Positions 1 through 11,192 of a stretch of DNA of 55,183 bases are shown in pieces. The notes beneath the pieces were generated by a model. It made no database searches and was not told where the DNA came from. It worked only from the letters and a program-made list of their open reading frames with translations. The DNA comes from Alteromonadaceae bacterium Bs31. Its GTDB lineage: Bacteria > Pseudomonadota > Gammaproteobacteria > Pseudomonadales > Cellvibrionaceae. Each line of letters begins with the position of its first letter. The first letter of the stretch is position 1. The stretch covers positions 72,501 through 127,683 of the forward strand of contig FXAI01000013.1 of the NCBI GenBank assembly GCA_900177435.1. Direction: 5' to 3'. Position numbers and translations under genes: made by a program.

Positions 1-710
1 TGTTTAAATCCAAGAAATTGAATTGTGGGAGCTTGGCCCGCCAGTTTTTTCAGGTTTTTGGCTTCGCTTCCGTCCCCAACCAGTACAAGTATGGCGTTTT
101 CTAATCCTGCCTTTTTAAACGCTTCTATTAAAATATCCCAGCCCTTGCTTTGCGATAGTCGGCCCACGCCACCTATAACAAAGGTACTTTCGTTGCAGCC
201 AAATTCATTTCGTAGCTCACGGATTTTATTGGCAGAAGGGCGAGGGTGAGGAACGAGAGAGTTTCTTATCCATTGTACCCTTCCTCCAAAGCTCTTCGGT
301 ACCTGATCTAGCTGCCAGGGGGAAATTGCGATCAGTGCATCCATATTCAAAAAATGGGGCCCATTAACCCCTATATGTAATGTAGATACCTTGGCCGCGG
401 AGGTGTTGCAGTTCGCTAGCAGACGCGTGGCTCGACGCAAGTGGGCGTGTACAATATCTGGTTTCCATTCGTCCAGTATGGCCTGAATCGAGCGGCGTGT
501 GAACATTAGTGGGTTTACTTGCTTGATTTGAATGCCGCTGTTGAGATGTTTTAACAGGCTCGCCCCATTATTTTTGGCTTGCTTGGTTCGTGCTATTTAG
601 AGCACGTCATGCTCTAGGTTTTGTGAGTTGCATGATTCGACAGTGGAGCGTTCTGAACCGGCAAAGCCTTTAGATAGTATGATGTGTGCGATTTTTAGCC
701 TGTCTTTCAT
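1..710 (-). pseudogene. GT4-family glycosyltransferase, 5' part, with in-frame stop
   Basis: The minus strand reads from an ATG at 708-710 to the window edge in one frame, apart from a TAA at 597-599. The start reads KIAHIILSKGFAGSERST, a typical GT-B N-terminal loop. After the stop the same frame continues with a family-like HLRRATRLLAN segment, the STLHIGVNGPHF segment, and the C-terminal-domain signature GGVGRLSQSKGWDILIEAF. Known relatives act in LPS core or capsule assembly. The stop falls where relatives usually carry a hydrophobic residue, so one base change (for example TTA to TAA) explains it. Reinitiation would lose the donor-independent N-terminal strand. It is most likely a nonsense pseudogene, less likely a sequencing error. 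The 3' end lies outside the window. Confidence 0.75.
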
Positions 711-848
711 CTGGCAGTACTCGTTGCGGGGCGGCCCCCTAGTTTAGAAGTAAACAGGGCGATGTAAAATGTTTTGTGCTGGGATGCTTGCGAGCGGCGC
801 TCTATAATACACCGTCTAACGCTCGCCTTTATTAAAATATGCAAGATT

Positions 849-1892
849 ATGGAAAGTGAAGTAATACTGGGTAATTCAAATGCTCGCTTTTCCGGGGTCA
901 CTTCAACCATGTTGCAGTGCCTGGAGTATCAGCGCCAGTGGATCAGCGTAAGAGTGCTGGGAAAGCATTTTTTGCCCGACGGCGAAATGAACGTAAAGCT
1001 ATGGGAACTTATTACGCTCGCCAGAGAGCCATTGCCTGGCGGGAGGTGGAGGGTGTTCCACGCTCGTCGTAATGACGAAATGATACAAGCTCTTTTGTTA
1101 AAGCACGTATTTGGCGTAAAAATAAAGATCTTGTTCACGTCAACTGCGCAGAGAAATCATACTGGATTCACACGCTGGTTGATGGCACATATGGATGCCG
1201 TTATTTCCACGTGTCAGGCTGCTGCATCCTATCTTTCCGAGCCTCCCAAAGCGATTGTCCCTCATGGCGTACGCACAGACATATACTTCCCCGCTAACAA
1301 GCGGAGCGAAGAGCTAGCCCACTTAGGGGTGCATACTCGCTATGCTATAGGGATTTTCGGCCGCGTGCGTGAGCAGAAAGGTGTTCACCTCTTTGTTAAG
1401 GCCTGTATAGATGTACTTAAAAATAATCCGGACTACACGGCGCTTATTGTGGGAGCGATTACAGCGAAAAACAAAAATTTTGTGGCAGGCTTAAAGGAGC
1501 AGATTCAGCAGGCACACTTGCAGGATCGCATACTGTTTCTCGGGGAGCAGCCTTTTGAGAAAATCCCTCGCTTATTTCGAGCAATGAGCCTGGTTGCTGC
1601 GCTTAGTGACAATGAGGGCTTTGGTCTCACCGTGCTGGAGGCCATGAGCAGCGGAGCTGCAGTTTTAGCGACTGAGGCAGGGGCATGGCCGGAGGTAATA
1701 GAGCAAGGTAAGGAGGGTTACGTGGTGCCGGTTGATGACCAACCGGCAATAACAGAGAAGCTCGACAGTTTGTTATCTGACCCAGTGGCGCTGGAGAATA
1801 TGGGTAGAGCGGGCAGACAGAAAGCGCTGGAAAAATATACAGTAGAGCGAGAGGCGAAACAGCTCTGCGAAATTTATCGCTCGCTACAATAA
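849..1892 (+). CDS. GT4-family glycosyltransferase (LPS/capsule)
   Basis: This 347-residue protein has a GT-B fold. The N-terminal part reads ILGNSNARFSGVTSTMLQ, and the C-terminal nucleotide-sugar domain carries GIFGRVREQKGVHLFV and the EX7E-like stretch around NEGFGLTVLEAMSSG. It should transfer a sugar from a nucleotide donor onto a lipid-core or capsule acceptor at the inner face of the membrane. The frame stays open upstream to an ATG at 774, but family similarity begins only at about 855, so the ATG at 849 is preferred; no clear ribosome-binding site precedes either. The gene is divergent from the broken GT4 gene at 1-710. An LpxL-type acyltransferase follows 11 bases downstream, so both are probably co-transcribed. 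The sugar specificity cannot be read from sequence. Confidence 0.85.
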   Translation: MESEVILGNSNARFSGVTSTMLQCLEYQRQWISVRVLGKHFLPDGEMNVKLWELITLAREPLPGGRWRVFHARRNDEMIQALLLKHVFGVKIKILFTSTAQRNHTGFTRWLMAHMDAVISTCQAAASYLSEPPKAIVPHGVRTDIYFPANKRSEELAHLGVHTRYAIGIFGRVREQKGVHLFVKACIDVLKNNPDYTALIVGAITAKNKNFVAGLKEQIQQAHLQDRILFLGEQPFEKIPRLFRAMSLVAALSDNEGFGLTVLEAMSSGAAVLATEAGAWPEVIEQGKEGYVVPVDDQPAITEKLDSLLSDPVALENMGRAGRQKALEKYTVEREAKQLCEIYRSLQ

Positions 1893-1903
1893 TAAGGTTA
1901 AAA

Positions 1904-2827
1904 ATGGCAAGAGTCGCGTTTTCCAAGTCACTTCTTCTTCCTCGTTATTGGCTATCTTGGGCGGGTATGGGCTTGTGGTGGCTGCTGGTTCAAGTCTTGC
2001 CTTTTCGTTTGCAGGTACTACTGGGTAGCTTTTTGGGAGCCGCGTTATATAAAACCAACAGTTCACGAAAGCGAATTGCCGAAAAAAACATAGAGATTTG
2101 TTTCCCTGAATTGTCCCGGGCGGAAAAAAAATTAATGTTACGCGAGACTTTGCGTTCAACAGGTATTGGTGTTTTTGAGAGTGGTGCGGCTTGGTTTTGG
2201 CCAAAGTGGCGTTTAAAAAAACGTTTTGTTGTTAGTGGGCTCGATCATTTAGAGCGTGCTGTTGGTGAAGGCAAGGGCGTGCTATTTATGGGTATCCATT
2301 TTACCCCCATAGAAATTGGAGCTGCTTGCGTAAACCTCGTTTCGTGTATTGATGGCTTTTATCGACCGCATACCAACCCTATTTATGAGTATGTTCAGGC
2401 GCTGGGTCGAATCTGGAGAAATACTCGAAGTCAGGTGATACCCAATGATGACGTGCGGGGCATTGTGCGTTCATTGCGTGCTGGCAGAGCGGTTAACTAC
2501 GCGCCCGATCAAGACTACGGTAAAAGACGCAGTGTTTTCGTGCCTTTTTTCGGTATTCAGGCTGCAACGGTTAAGGCGCCTGCGCAGTTGATGAAAGCTG
2601 GAAGGGCAGAAATTATTCCCTGGACAACCAAGCGCTTGGGTGATAACAGCTATCAGATTACTATATTTGCTCCCATTACATCTGAGCTAGGTAAAGGGGA
2701 GCAAGAAGACGCTATGACTATCAATCGTTTTGTCGAGGCGAGAGTGAGAGAAAACCCTGAGCAATATCTATGGGTGCATCGTCGATTTAAAACCCGCCCA
2801 GAGGGCGAGCAGAAAATCTATGATTAA
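1904..2827 (+). CDS. LpxL/HtrB-family lipid A acyltransferase
   Basis: This 307-residue protein belongs to the lysophospholipid acyltransferase superfamily, LpxL/LpxM branch. It has a hydrophobic N-terminal anchor (about residues 15-45) and the HX4(D/E) catalytic motif, seen as MGIHFTPIEIG near residue 128. YAPDQDYGKRRSVFVPFFG near residue 200 is the usual second block. Family members add a secondary acyl chain (C12 or C14) to Kdo2-lipid IVA on the cytoplasmic side of the inner membrane. It lies 11 bases after the glycosyltransferase gene and its stop overlaps the stop of the convergent barrel gene by four bases. Whether the chain is laurate or myristate cannot be told, so no symbol is given. 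Confidence 0.88.
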   Translation: MARVAFSKSLLLPRYWLSWAGMGLWWLLVQVLPFRLQVLLGSFLGAALYKTNSSRKRIAEKNIEICFPELSRAEKKLMLRETLRSTGIGVFESGAAWFWPKWRLKKRFVVSGLDHLERAVGEGKGVLFMGIHFTPIEIGAACVNLVSCIDGFYRPHTNPIYEYVQALGRIWRNTRSQVIPNDDVRGIVRSLRAGRAVNYAPDQDYGKRRSVFVPFFGIQAATVKAPAQLMKAGRAEIIPWTTKRLGDNSYQITIFAPITSELGKGEQEDAMTINRFVEARVRENPEQYLWVHRRFKTRPEGEQKIYD

Positions 2828-3384
2828 AATCGATAGCTTAAGCTAAGCGCAGCGCTGTAGTAATTGTTAAAAATATCCGGCCTACCGAGAATGGGGTCAT
2901 CGGGGTCGTCTTCCAGTATTCGATCTCGTGCAAGGCCGCTGCCGTAGCGAAACTCAGCAATCAAATCAAAAGTGCCTAGCAGCTCCAGTAAAGTGCCACT
3001 TGCGCCGTAATAATATCCGTTTTGTGGTAGGCCGCTGTCCATGGAGGCTGCGCCTATAAACGCACCAAGTCGGAAGCTGTCAGTAAGCGCATACTGGTAG
3101 TCGATGGCTTTCAGTCCCAGTACCCGCTTGCCAGCGATGTCGTCAATATCCAGGCCCGCCCCAATGAAGTGCCGCTTACTTTCACCGAAGCTGTTTCTGA
3201 GGCCCCAGCTAAAGTGATAAGCACTTCCCGTTTCTCTTGTTGAGTCTATTTGAGCATCTCCGGTAAGGTATTTTACGGAGTAATAATTTAATCCTGCGCC
3301 TAAATGCATTTCATAGGCTTGCGTTGTCGTTGTTAGAAACAACGCGGGCAAGGCGATTAAGCTTAATTTTTTTACACTTACCAT
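2824..3384 (-). CDS. small outer-membrane beta-barrel-like protein
   Basis: This 186-residue protein has a Sec signal peptide (about residues 1-23, ending TTTQA). It continues as alternating hydrophobic/polar strands rich in Gly, Tyr and Ser, and it ends in YRF, the aromatic C-terminus of proteins inserted by the BAM complex. I do not recognise a named family; an OmpA/OmpW-like eight-stranded barrel is plausible from length. Its ATG overlaps the stop of the upstream Wzi-type gene (ATGGTAA, 3378-3384), so the two are translationally coupled and probably act together at the outer membrane, perhaps in polysaccharide export or anchoring. Confidence 0.7.
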   Translation of the reverse strand: MVSVKKLSLIALPALFLTTTTQAYEMHLGAGLNYYSVKYLTGDAQIDSTRETGSAYHFSWGLRNSFGESKRHFIGAGLDIDDIAGKRVLGLKAIDYQYALTDSFRLGAFIGAASMDSGLPQNGYYYGASGTLLELLGTFDLIAEFRYGSGLARDRILEDDPDDPILGRPDIFNNYYSAALSLSYRF

Positions 3385-4865
3385 CTAAATATCCCCGTTG
3401 CTTGCGTGTAATTTTCGCCAAACACATCTTTGCCTGCCAGCGCTGCAAGCCCCAGAGTAAAATGCTCAAATCGCTGGTTATATTCCAGCTCAAGAGCGCG
3501 ACCCGTTTTGTATTGAATTTGTGAATAGTTCTGGTTTTCGATTTGGCGGAATTTGCTGATGAGTGTTTTTCGTTCGTCTATATACCAGTTTAATTTTGCC
3601 ATGTGGGTGCTGGCGCCAACGGCATTGGAAAACACTCGGTGATTGGCGCCCCAGTGTCCAAGAATAGTGTGGTGTTGGCGTAAACCGTCGCCATAATTAG
3701 TGTTCACGTACCAAGCGTTTTGCCATTCAGCAAATTCGTAAGTGAAATCTAAAGTGTCTGTCAGTCTGGGTGCGTGAAAACCGAGCATTAAAGACGAATT
3801 TCCCAGGTGAGCGCTGGAAGTGAGGGAGGAATCCTCACCGGCGTATTCCATGTAAAGCGACAGAGGAAAAGTACCGGGGAAAGTAAATCGTGTGGTAACG
3901 GACGATACTTGGTTGCCGAAATCCTTACCTGCCAAGCCGATGTTGTCGTACTCCTTTGCATTGAAGAAAGCTTTCATTAGTGAAGAAAAACTTTCGTCTC
4001 TGTCGGCCCCTCCATATTGCATAAGCCGGTTAAAGCCCACTGCGAACCCGGGAAGAGGTTCGAAGCTGGTGTGAAAACCGAAGAGCCTCGGGTTTCCGCT
4101 AAGCCGCTCGCTTCGATCTTCGCTTAATATTGAGTTCGACTCAGACATCTGAGCCATGAATATTTCGTAGCGAATACCCAAGAAAGTAAGAGGTTTAGCG
4201 TTTGAAAATGTTACACCGGGTAGTGCAGAAGCATTCGTGCTGAGCAGCATATCGCTTTCCTGGAAAGGACCAAACCAATGTGCACGGGTGCCGATATCTA
4301 CTTGAAAATAGTGGTTTCCAAGGGATAAATAGCTGTTTTCAAGGAATTCGTCCTTTTGTTCCAGAGAACTTTCGTAGGCGTAAGCGCCTACGTTTAAAAT
4401 TGCAAATTCGTGGAATTGAAAAAATGCTGAACCAGATGCTTGATAGGATGACTTGCTCTCCGTGCCCCTTTCGTTGCTGCGCAAAGCGTTCGAGCCAGAG
4501 CTTGCCGAAAGCTTTAATTGTGCGTGTACGATGCCCACTTTCCGCTTATATCGTTTGAGAAAATTCTCGACGGATTTACTGAGTAAGGGATCGTCTTTTC
4601 CTGTTTTTTCTAGTGCAGCTTCCACCTGGCTTATGGGGATGGGACGCAATATGATTGGCATATTTGCTGACACCATAAGCCTTTCTATTTTTGCTTCCAG
4701 TGCTGGATCCAAATTGGTAGGCAGGTAGTGCTCAGCAGAAAAAGATTTACTGCAAATTAGGGTGAAAAAACCGTAACAACATAGCGCCAACGTGCGCCGA
4801 ACAATATTTTTCGTCATTCCTGGGTCCATTATAAGTTTGCTTTTGCTTTGATTTTTTTGTCGCAT
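3378..4865 (-). CDS. capsule assembly Wzi-family outer-membrane protein
   Basis: This protein of up to 495 residues has a signal peptide (hydrophobic stretch LALCCYGFFTLICSKSFSA) and a long beta-rich body. The central block LGNHYFQVDIGTRAHWFGPFQESDMLLSTN-like region and the C-terminal IFRW end suit an outer-membrane barrel. The Wzi family (E. coli Wzi is an 18-stranded barrel lectin) holds capsular polysaccharide at the surface. Three ATGs are possible: 4865, 4829 and 4817. The one at 4817 gives the shortest, most normal signal peptide; none has a good ribosome-binding site. It lies upstream of and overlaps the small barrel gene. Assignment to the Wzi family is by overall pattern and context. 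Confidence 0.7.
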   Translation of the reverse strand: MRQKNQSKSKLIMDPGMTKNIVRRTLALCCYGFFTLICSKSFSAEHYLPTNLDPALEAKIERLMVSANMPIILRPIPISQVEAALEKTGKDDPLLSKSVENFLKRYKRKVGIVHAQLKLSASSGSNALRSNERGTESKSSYQASGSAFFQFHEFAILNVGAYAYESSLEQKDEFLENSYLSLGNHYFQVDIGTRAHWFGPFQESDMLLSTNASALPGVTFSNAKPLTFLGIRYEIFMAQMSESNSILSEDRSERLSGNPRLFGFHTSFEPLPGFAVGFNRLMQYGGADRDESFSSLMKAFFNAKEYDNIGLAGKDFGNQVSSVTTRFTFPGTFPLSLYMEYAGEDSSLTSSAHLGNSSLMLGFHAPRLTDTLDFTYEFAEWQNAWYVNTNYGDGLRQHHTILGHWGANHRVFSNAVGASTHMAKLNWYIDERKTLISKFRQIENQNYSQIQYKTGRALELEYNQRFEHFTLGLAALAGKDVFGENYTQATGIFRW

Positions 4866-4888
4866 GCGCGCATAGCTGCAATGGTTTG

Positions 4889-5953
4889 TTATCTTTGTTC
4901 GTCTGCTATTTTCATTAATGTTTTCAGCTCTGATAATACCAGATCTGGTGTGATTTCACTCATGCAGTCATAGCTGCCATTGCAGATGGGCTTATTGTTA
5001 CAAGGCGAGCAAAAGCGTTTCTGGTAAATGATTTTACTGGTTTCTACGCCTGCGTAAGAATAAGGGCAGGTAGAACCAAAGAGTGCAATAGTGGGGGTAC
5101 GGAAGGCGTGCGCTATATGGGTCAGCCCGGTATCGATACCGATTAATATTTTGGCGTGTTTAATGATGTCACTAGCTTCGCTGATGCTCGTGAGCCCGGC
5201 AAGCGAAATGGCGCCAGTTGAGCTGGCGATACGAAGTCCGGCTGCTTCGTCTCTCTCCAGGCCTAGAATGACTGTTTTGAGCTTGTACCTTCCACGTATG
5301 CGAAGCGAGACATGGCGCCAATATTCATCGGGCCAGCGTTTGTGGGGGTATACCGAGAAGGGGCATATGACGCAGTATTTTTCGCTAAGGTATCTAAAAT
5401 CAAGTTTTTCCTCAATTTCAGAGGAGGGGCTGCCCGGAGGGGAAATGTACATCTCCCAGGGCGAATCGGGCATACCAAGCTGGCTGAGCAAATATCGATA
5501 TTCCGAGCCTAGTTGAGTTTCCTCGCCAATGTTTCTTGAAATTGTTTTAGTGACGAACCAATTGCTGCCCTGGCTTGCGCCTAGGGCAATGCGTATTTTT
5601 GCACCGCTTAGCCAGGTAAAAAAGCTACTGAGCAGCAGGCCTTGAAGGTCCAGGGCGATGTCATAGGAGTGTTGGCGCAGTTGCTGCCTGAAGGATCGAA
5701 TTTCCCGAAGTAGCTTAAAAAGTTTGCCTTGCTTCAGCAGGGACTGCCACCTTGTTTTATCCCATACGATTAATTGGTCGATATCGGGATGGGAGGACAT
5801 AAGGCTTGCGTACTTATCTTGTACAACCCATGTCAGGCGCACATTCGCTGCGTGCTGCTTCATCAGCGAGGCTACTGGGCTGGCCAGCACCACATCGGTA
5901 ACGTGACTTAAGCGCACTACCAGGATCGATTTTTGCCGCACTGATCGTACCAT
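4889..5953 (-). CDS. GT9-family heptosyltransferase (WaaC/WaaF-like)
   Basis: This 354-residue GT-B enzyme is of the ADP-heptose:LPS heptosyltransferase family. The N-terminal motif ILVVRLSHVTDVVLASPV holds the expected catalytic Asp. The C-terminal ADP-heptose site reads IGIDTGLTHIAHAFRTPTIA followed by LFGSTCPYSYAG, matching the family DTGxxHxAxA signature. It should transfer L-glycero-D-manno-heptose to the lipid A-Kdo inner core in the cytoplasm. A Cys-rich tail (CSPCNNKPIC plus one further Cys) is a variant seen in some members. It precedes the Wzi and barrel genes on the same strand (24-base gap to Wzi), forming one probable envelope operon. Heptosyltransferase I versus II is not decided. 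Confidence 0.85.
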   Translation of the reverse strand: MVRSVRQKSILVVRLSHVTDVVLASPVASLMKQHAANVRLTWVVQDKYASLMSSHPDIDQLIVWDKTRWQSLLKQGKLFKLLREIRSFRQQLRQHSYDIALDLQGLLLSSFFTWLSGAKIRIALGASQGSNWFVTKTISRNIGEETQLGSEYRYLLSQLGMPDSPWEMYISPPGSPSSEIEEKLDFRYLSEKYCVICPFSVYPHKRWPDEYWRHVSLRIRGRYKLKTVILGLERDEAAGLRIASSTGAISLAGLTSISEASDIIKHAKILIGIDTGLTHIAHAFRTPTIALFGSTCPYSYAGVETSKIIYQKRFCSPCNNKPICNGSYDCMSEITPDLVLSELKTLMKIADEQR

Positions 5954-6109
5954 TGTTTGTTCTTATTGCTGCCGGATATGCGTGCTATTCTAACATGTAG
6001 TTGGCTTGACACTGTTGTTTCCGTGTCTACCAAGACAGGAAAGGTAAATGCAAGTTCGGCGGCAAAATAATGAAGCTGCACCTGTATTTAAAAATACCTG
6101 AAAAACTCC

Positions 6110-6137
6110 TTGACTCCCTGTCACCTGAGTGTAAGAT
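6110..6137 (+). promoter_or_regulatory. strong sigma-70 rRNA-type promoter for the 23S-5S operon
   Basis: The -35 box TTGACT (6110-6115) and -10 box TAAGAT (6132-6137) are spaced by 16 bases, followed by a GC-rich discriminator (CGCACCCTCGCG). An A/T-rich palindromic stretch (GTATTTAAAAATAC, about 6084-6097) sits just upstream, where an UP element would be. Spacing, discriminator and upstream A-tracts match rrn P1 promoters. It lies about 350 bases upstream of the mature 23S. Confidence 0.7.
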
Positions 6138-6173
6138 ACGCACCCTCGCGATTGGCACTGACCACGTCGCAAC

Positions 6174-6185
6174 GCTCTTTAAAAA
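6174..6185 (+). promoter_or_regulatory. boxA antitermination element
   Basis: GCTCTTTAAAAA matches the rRNA boxA consensus (TGCTCTTTAACA) that loads NusB/S10. It sits about 35 bases after the promoter -10 box and is followed by a GTTGGAAAAG stretch like those after boxA in rRNA leaders or spacers. It shows the transcript is treated as an rRNA operon. Confidence 0.65.
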
Positions 6186-6464
6186 GTTGGAAAAGAAAGA
6201 AGTTGTAAAACATAGCACTAAGCGATGTCCCAAGAGATTGGGTTTTTAATTGAGTTTAATTAAGTAGCTTATCCGGTGCATTGTTGTTACGACAGCATTC
6301 AAAAAATTGTGTAGACACTCAGTTATCGGCTGATGTTGGATGCGGACTAAGGTGTACTTGTAGTAGGTGGTTGTAGCCAATTACCTGGGTATGCGGATAG
6401 CGTGTTTAGTATCAGTAGAAATTGTAATAAATAAGTCGACAAAAACTTATTCTTTGATTGACGC

Positions 6465-9357
<2,893 letters not shown>

Positions 9358-9380
<23 letters not shown>

Positions 9381-9728
9381 AGTCGCTGTTGTAGCTAGAA
9401 GTTTTAGCTATGAAGAGTAGGTTAAGTCGACAAAACTGATGGCCAGCGTGTTCTAAGTGAGCACGTGGCAAAACCCCATTGTGTGGGGGGACACATCAGA
9501 CGTTACAATTGCAAGCGATGATTGAGTGAAAACACAATCAAAAGCTGTTGAACAACAGCTGGATAAGCGACATTTAAACTCAAACGCAAAGTAAACTGTT
9601 TTACAACGCATCGGTTTTGTTGAAGACAAAACTCGATGTACCTACATCCTGTAGGCATCTTTCTTTTCCCCTTATTTAGCGCCAGTAGGGCTGCCTTGTG
9701 CATAAGACCTGAACCCGTTATACCGGTT
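9358..9728 (+). other. 23S-5S spacer without tRNA
   Basis: The spacer is 371 bases with no cloverleaf. It starts with the 3' arm of the 23S processing stem and then holds several local hairpins: TGATTG...CAATCA, AGCTGTTG-AA-CAACAGCT (9543-9560), and CATCGGTTTTGT...ACAAAACTCGATG (about 9608-9637). It is longer than the usual E. coli 23S-5S spacer (about 90 bases). Confidence 0.6.
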
Positions 9729-9847
9729 TGCCTGACGACAATAGAGCATTGGAACCACCTGATCCCATCCCGAACTCAGACGTGAAACGATGCATCGCCG
9801 ATGGTAGTGTGGTGTTTCACCATGTGAGAGTAGGTCATCGTCAGGCT
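9729..9847 (+). rRNA. rrf: 5S ribosomal RNA
   Basis: The 119-base 5S rRNA starts TGCCTGACGACAATAGAGC and ends GTCATCGTCAGGCT. The ends pair as helix I. The core CCCATCCCGAACTCAGACGTGAAACG and the CGCCGATGGTAGTGTG block match gammaproteobacterial 5S. It lies downstream of 23S on the same strand and is followed directly by a strong terminator, so it is the last gene of the operon. Confidence 0.96.
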
Positions 9848-9855
9848 TCTAATTA

Positions 9856-9889
9856 AAAGCCCCAGTACAGAAATGTGCTGGGGCTTTTT
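9856..9889 (+). terminator. rho-independent terminator of the rRNA operon
   Basis: AAAGCCCCAGTAC and GTGCTGGGGCTTTTT form an 11-12 bp GC-rich stem with a short loop and a T run. It lies ten bases after 5S rRNA. Confidence 0.9.
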
Positions 9890-10034
9890 ACGTTTACAGC
9901 CTTTTTACTTTGAGCCTGTTAGCGCTCGGCTTTTACATTTTCCGTGCATCGCTCAACACGGGTGTTTTCTGAGTAGGCGTCTCACCCTATGTTGTTTGGC
10001 GCTAACAAGCCAGGAAACGGTGCTAAGGCCCTCG

Positions 10035-10877
10035 TTAGACGTAGTCACTGTCGTGGATATGAATCTTAATACCTTTGTCGAGCCAGGCCACTTTGTAAGG
10101 GTTCTTGTCTAAGCCTGCTTGGGCTAAAAAACGACCAACATTCTTTGCGTCGAAGGTCAGGTTAACGTGATCGGCGTCAGCGTTAAATATAGCTGGAAGT
10201 CTCGATAGGCCCTTGATGCTCTTCCCTGTTTGGCGCAAAAGGTAGCGGCTAAGCACGCGTACGCAGCTGTCTACTGCATCTGCCAAAACAGGCATATCTT
10301 GGGCCAGTGGGTAGTGGTTTTGTAAGGATAGCGCTTTCACATAAACAAGGTGTGTCCCTAATTTCCTTAGTGTTAAGCGATTACCGTCTTTTTCCAGCAA
10401 TATTGTCTCTGTGTCATCGAAAGCCTGGCAGGGGGAAAGCCACGGATACCATCGTGTATCTAGTTGAAAATTGAGCAGCGGTTCACCCAACAAATAAGGG
10501 TCGAAGTGTTTTTGCAGGCCTATTTCAGATAAAGCTTTGTTATGAGTAAAGCATTTGCTCGCAATAATTGAGCTTAGTATCGGCTGTAAAAGAACTTCTC
10601 CAGAAGCTATTTCAACCGGAGAGCTTACTAGTTCGTTGATTAAATTGATGAGGAGAGTGAGCCCAAGTCCTTCCTTTAGGTCTAGCATTTCTGAAATTTC
10701 AGAATCGAGTCGGTCTAACCCACTTGCTAAGCTGGAGTCGAAGTCTTGCTGGGGTTCGTTGCTAGTCTGCCACCAATTATCCTCTTCGTGGCTAAGGCTT
10801 TTTTGTCTCTTATTTGGCGTTTGTTTTAGTACTTGTTCACTGAAGCTTGTATCGGTCACGTCACACCTTGTGTTCAT
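10035..10877 (-). CDS. conserved-looking hypothetical protein
   Basis: This is a 280-residue cytoplasmic protein with no signal peptide or membrane segment. I do not recognise it. The N-terminal 60 residues are polar and probably disordered (Ser/Gln/Asp/Trp). From about residue 65 it is a mixed helical/strand domain with LEKDGNRLTLRKLGTHLVYVKAL and a C-terminal segment NADADHVNLTFDAKNVGRFL followed by KVAWLDKGIKIHIHD. The latter could be a small beta fold. It is convergent with the rRNA operon (145 bases from its terminator) and stands alone. A hydrophobic patch (LTLLINLINELV) may be buried helix. No function is proposed. Confidence 0.6.
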   Translation of the reverse strand: MNTRCDVTDTSFSEQVLKQTPNKRQKSLSHEEDNWWQTSNEPQQDFDSSLASGLDRLDSEISEMLDLKEGLGLTLLINLINELVSSPVEIASGEVLLQPILSSIIASKCFTHNKALSEIGLQKHFDPYLLGEPLLNFQLDTRWYPWLSPCQAFDDTETILLEKDGNRLTLRKLGTHLVYVKALSLQNHYPLAQDMPVLADAVDSCVRVLSRYLLRQTGKSIKGLSRLPAIFNADADHVNLTFDAKNVGRFLAQAGLDKNPYKVAWLDKGIKIHIHDSDYV

Positions 10878-10955
10878 GAAGGGCTACCGTAAATAGGCAA
10901 AGCTGTAACTAGCGTGGAAGGATGCCTGATGTATATGAGTTGTAGCTCAATTAAT

Positions 10956-11174
10956 TTATTTTTTTTGAGGCTCTTTCATACACGCCTTTATATAGGCGGT
11001 CAAGATATAGTCTACATCCTGGTTGAATTTGTGGATTTGATCGATATGGAAACGTGAGCTTATTACTATTTTATCTTGGCGGCCACAGTGAAAGTCTGAA
11101 TTGGAGGAGAGGGTTTTAGCTATAGCTGGACGTGCTATTCGCTTATTTACTCCCTCCCAAAATGGCCAGTACAC
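10956..11174 (-). CDS. 72-codon ORF, possibly the severed C-terminus of the upstream gene
   Basis: A GTG at 11172-11174 opens 72 codons ending in TAA at 10956. It is in the same frame as the DUF707-like gene at 11193-12026, separated only by that gene's TAG and six sense codons. The sequence looks protein-like (VYWPFWEGVNKRIARPAIAK, then FHIDQIHKFNQDVDYIL) but I do not recognise it. It could be the original C-terminal part of the upstream protein, cut off by a nonsense mutation, or a small coupled gene. No convincing ribosome-binding site is visible before the GTG. Confidence 0.35.
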   Translation of the reverse strand: MYWPFWEGVNKRIARPAIAKTLSSNSDFHCGRQDKIVISSRFHIDQIHKFNQDVDYILTAYIKACMKEPQKK

Positions 11175-11192
11175 CAGCTTGGGGGATGTGTT

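Noticed and set aside
5990-6233. Two short minus-strand frames upstream of the rRNA
   Set aside because: They overlap the rRNA promoter and leader and have no ribosome-binding site or family features.
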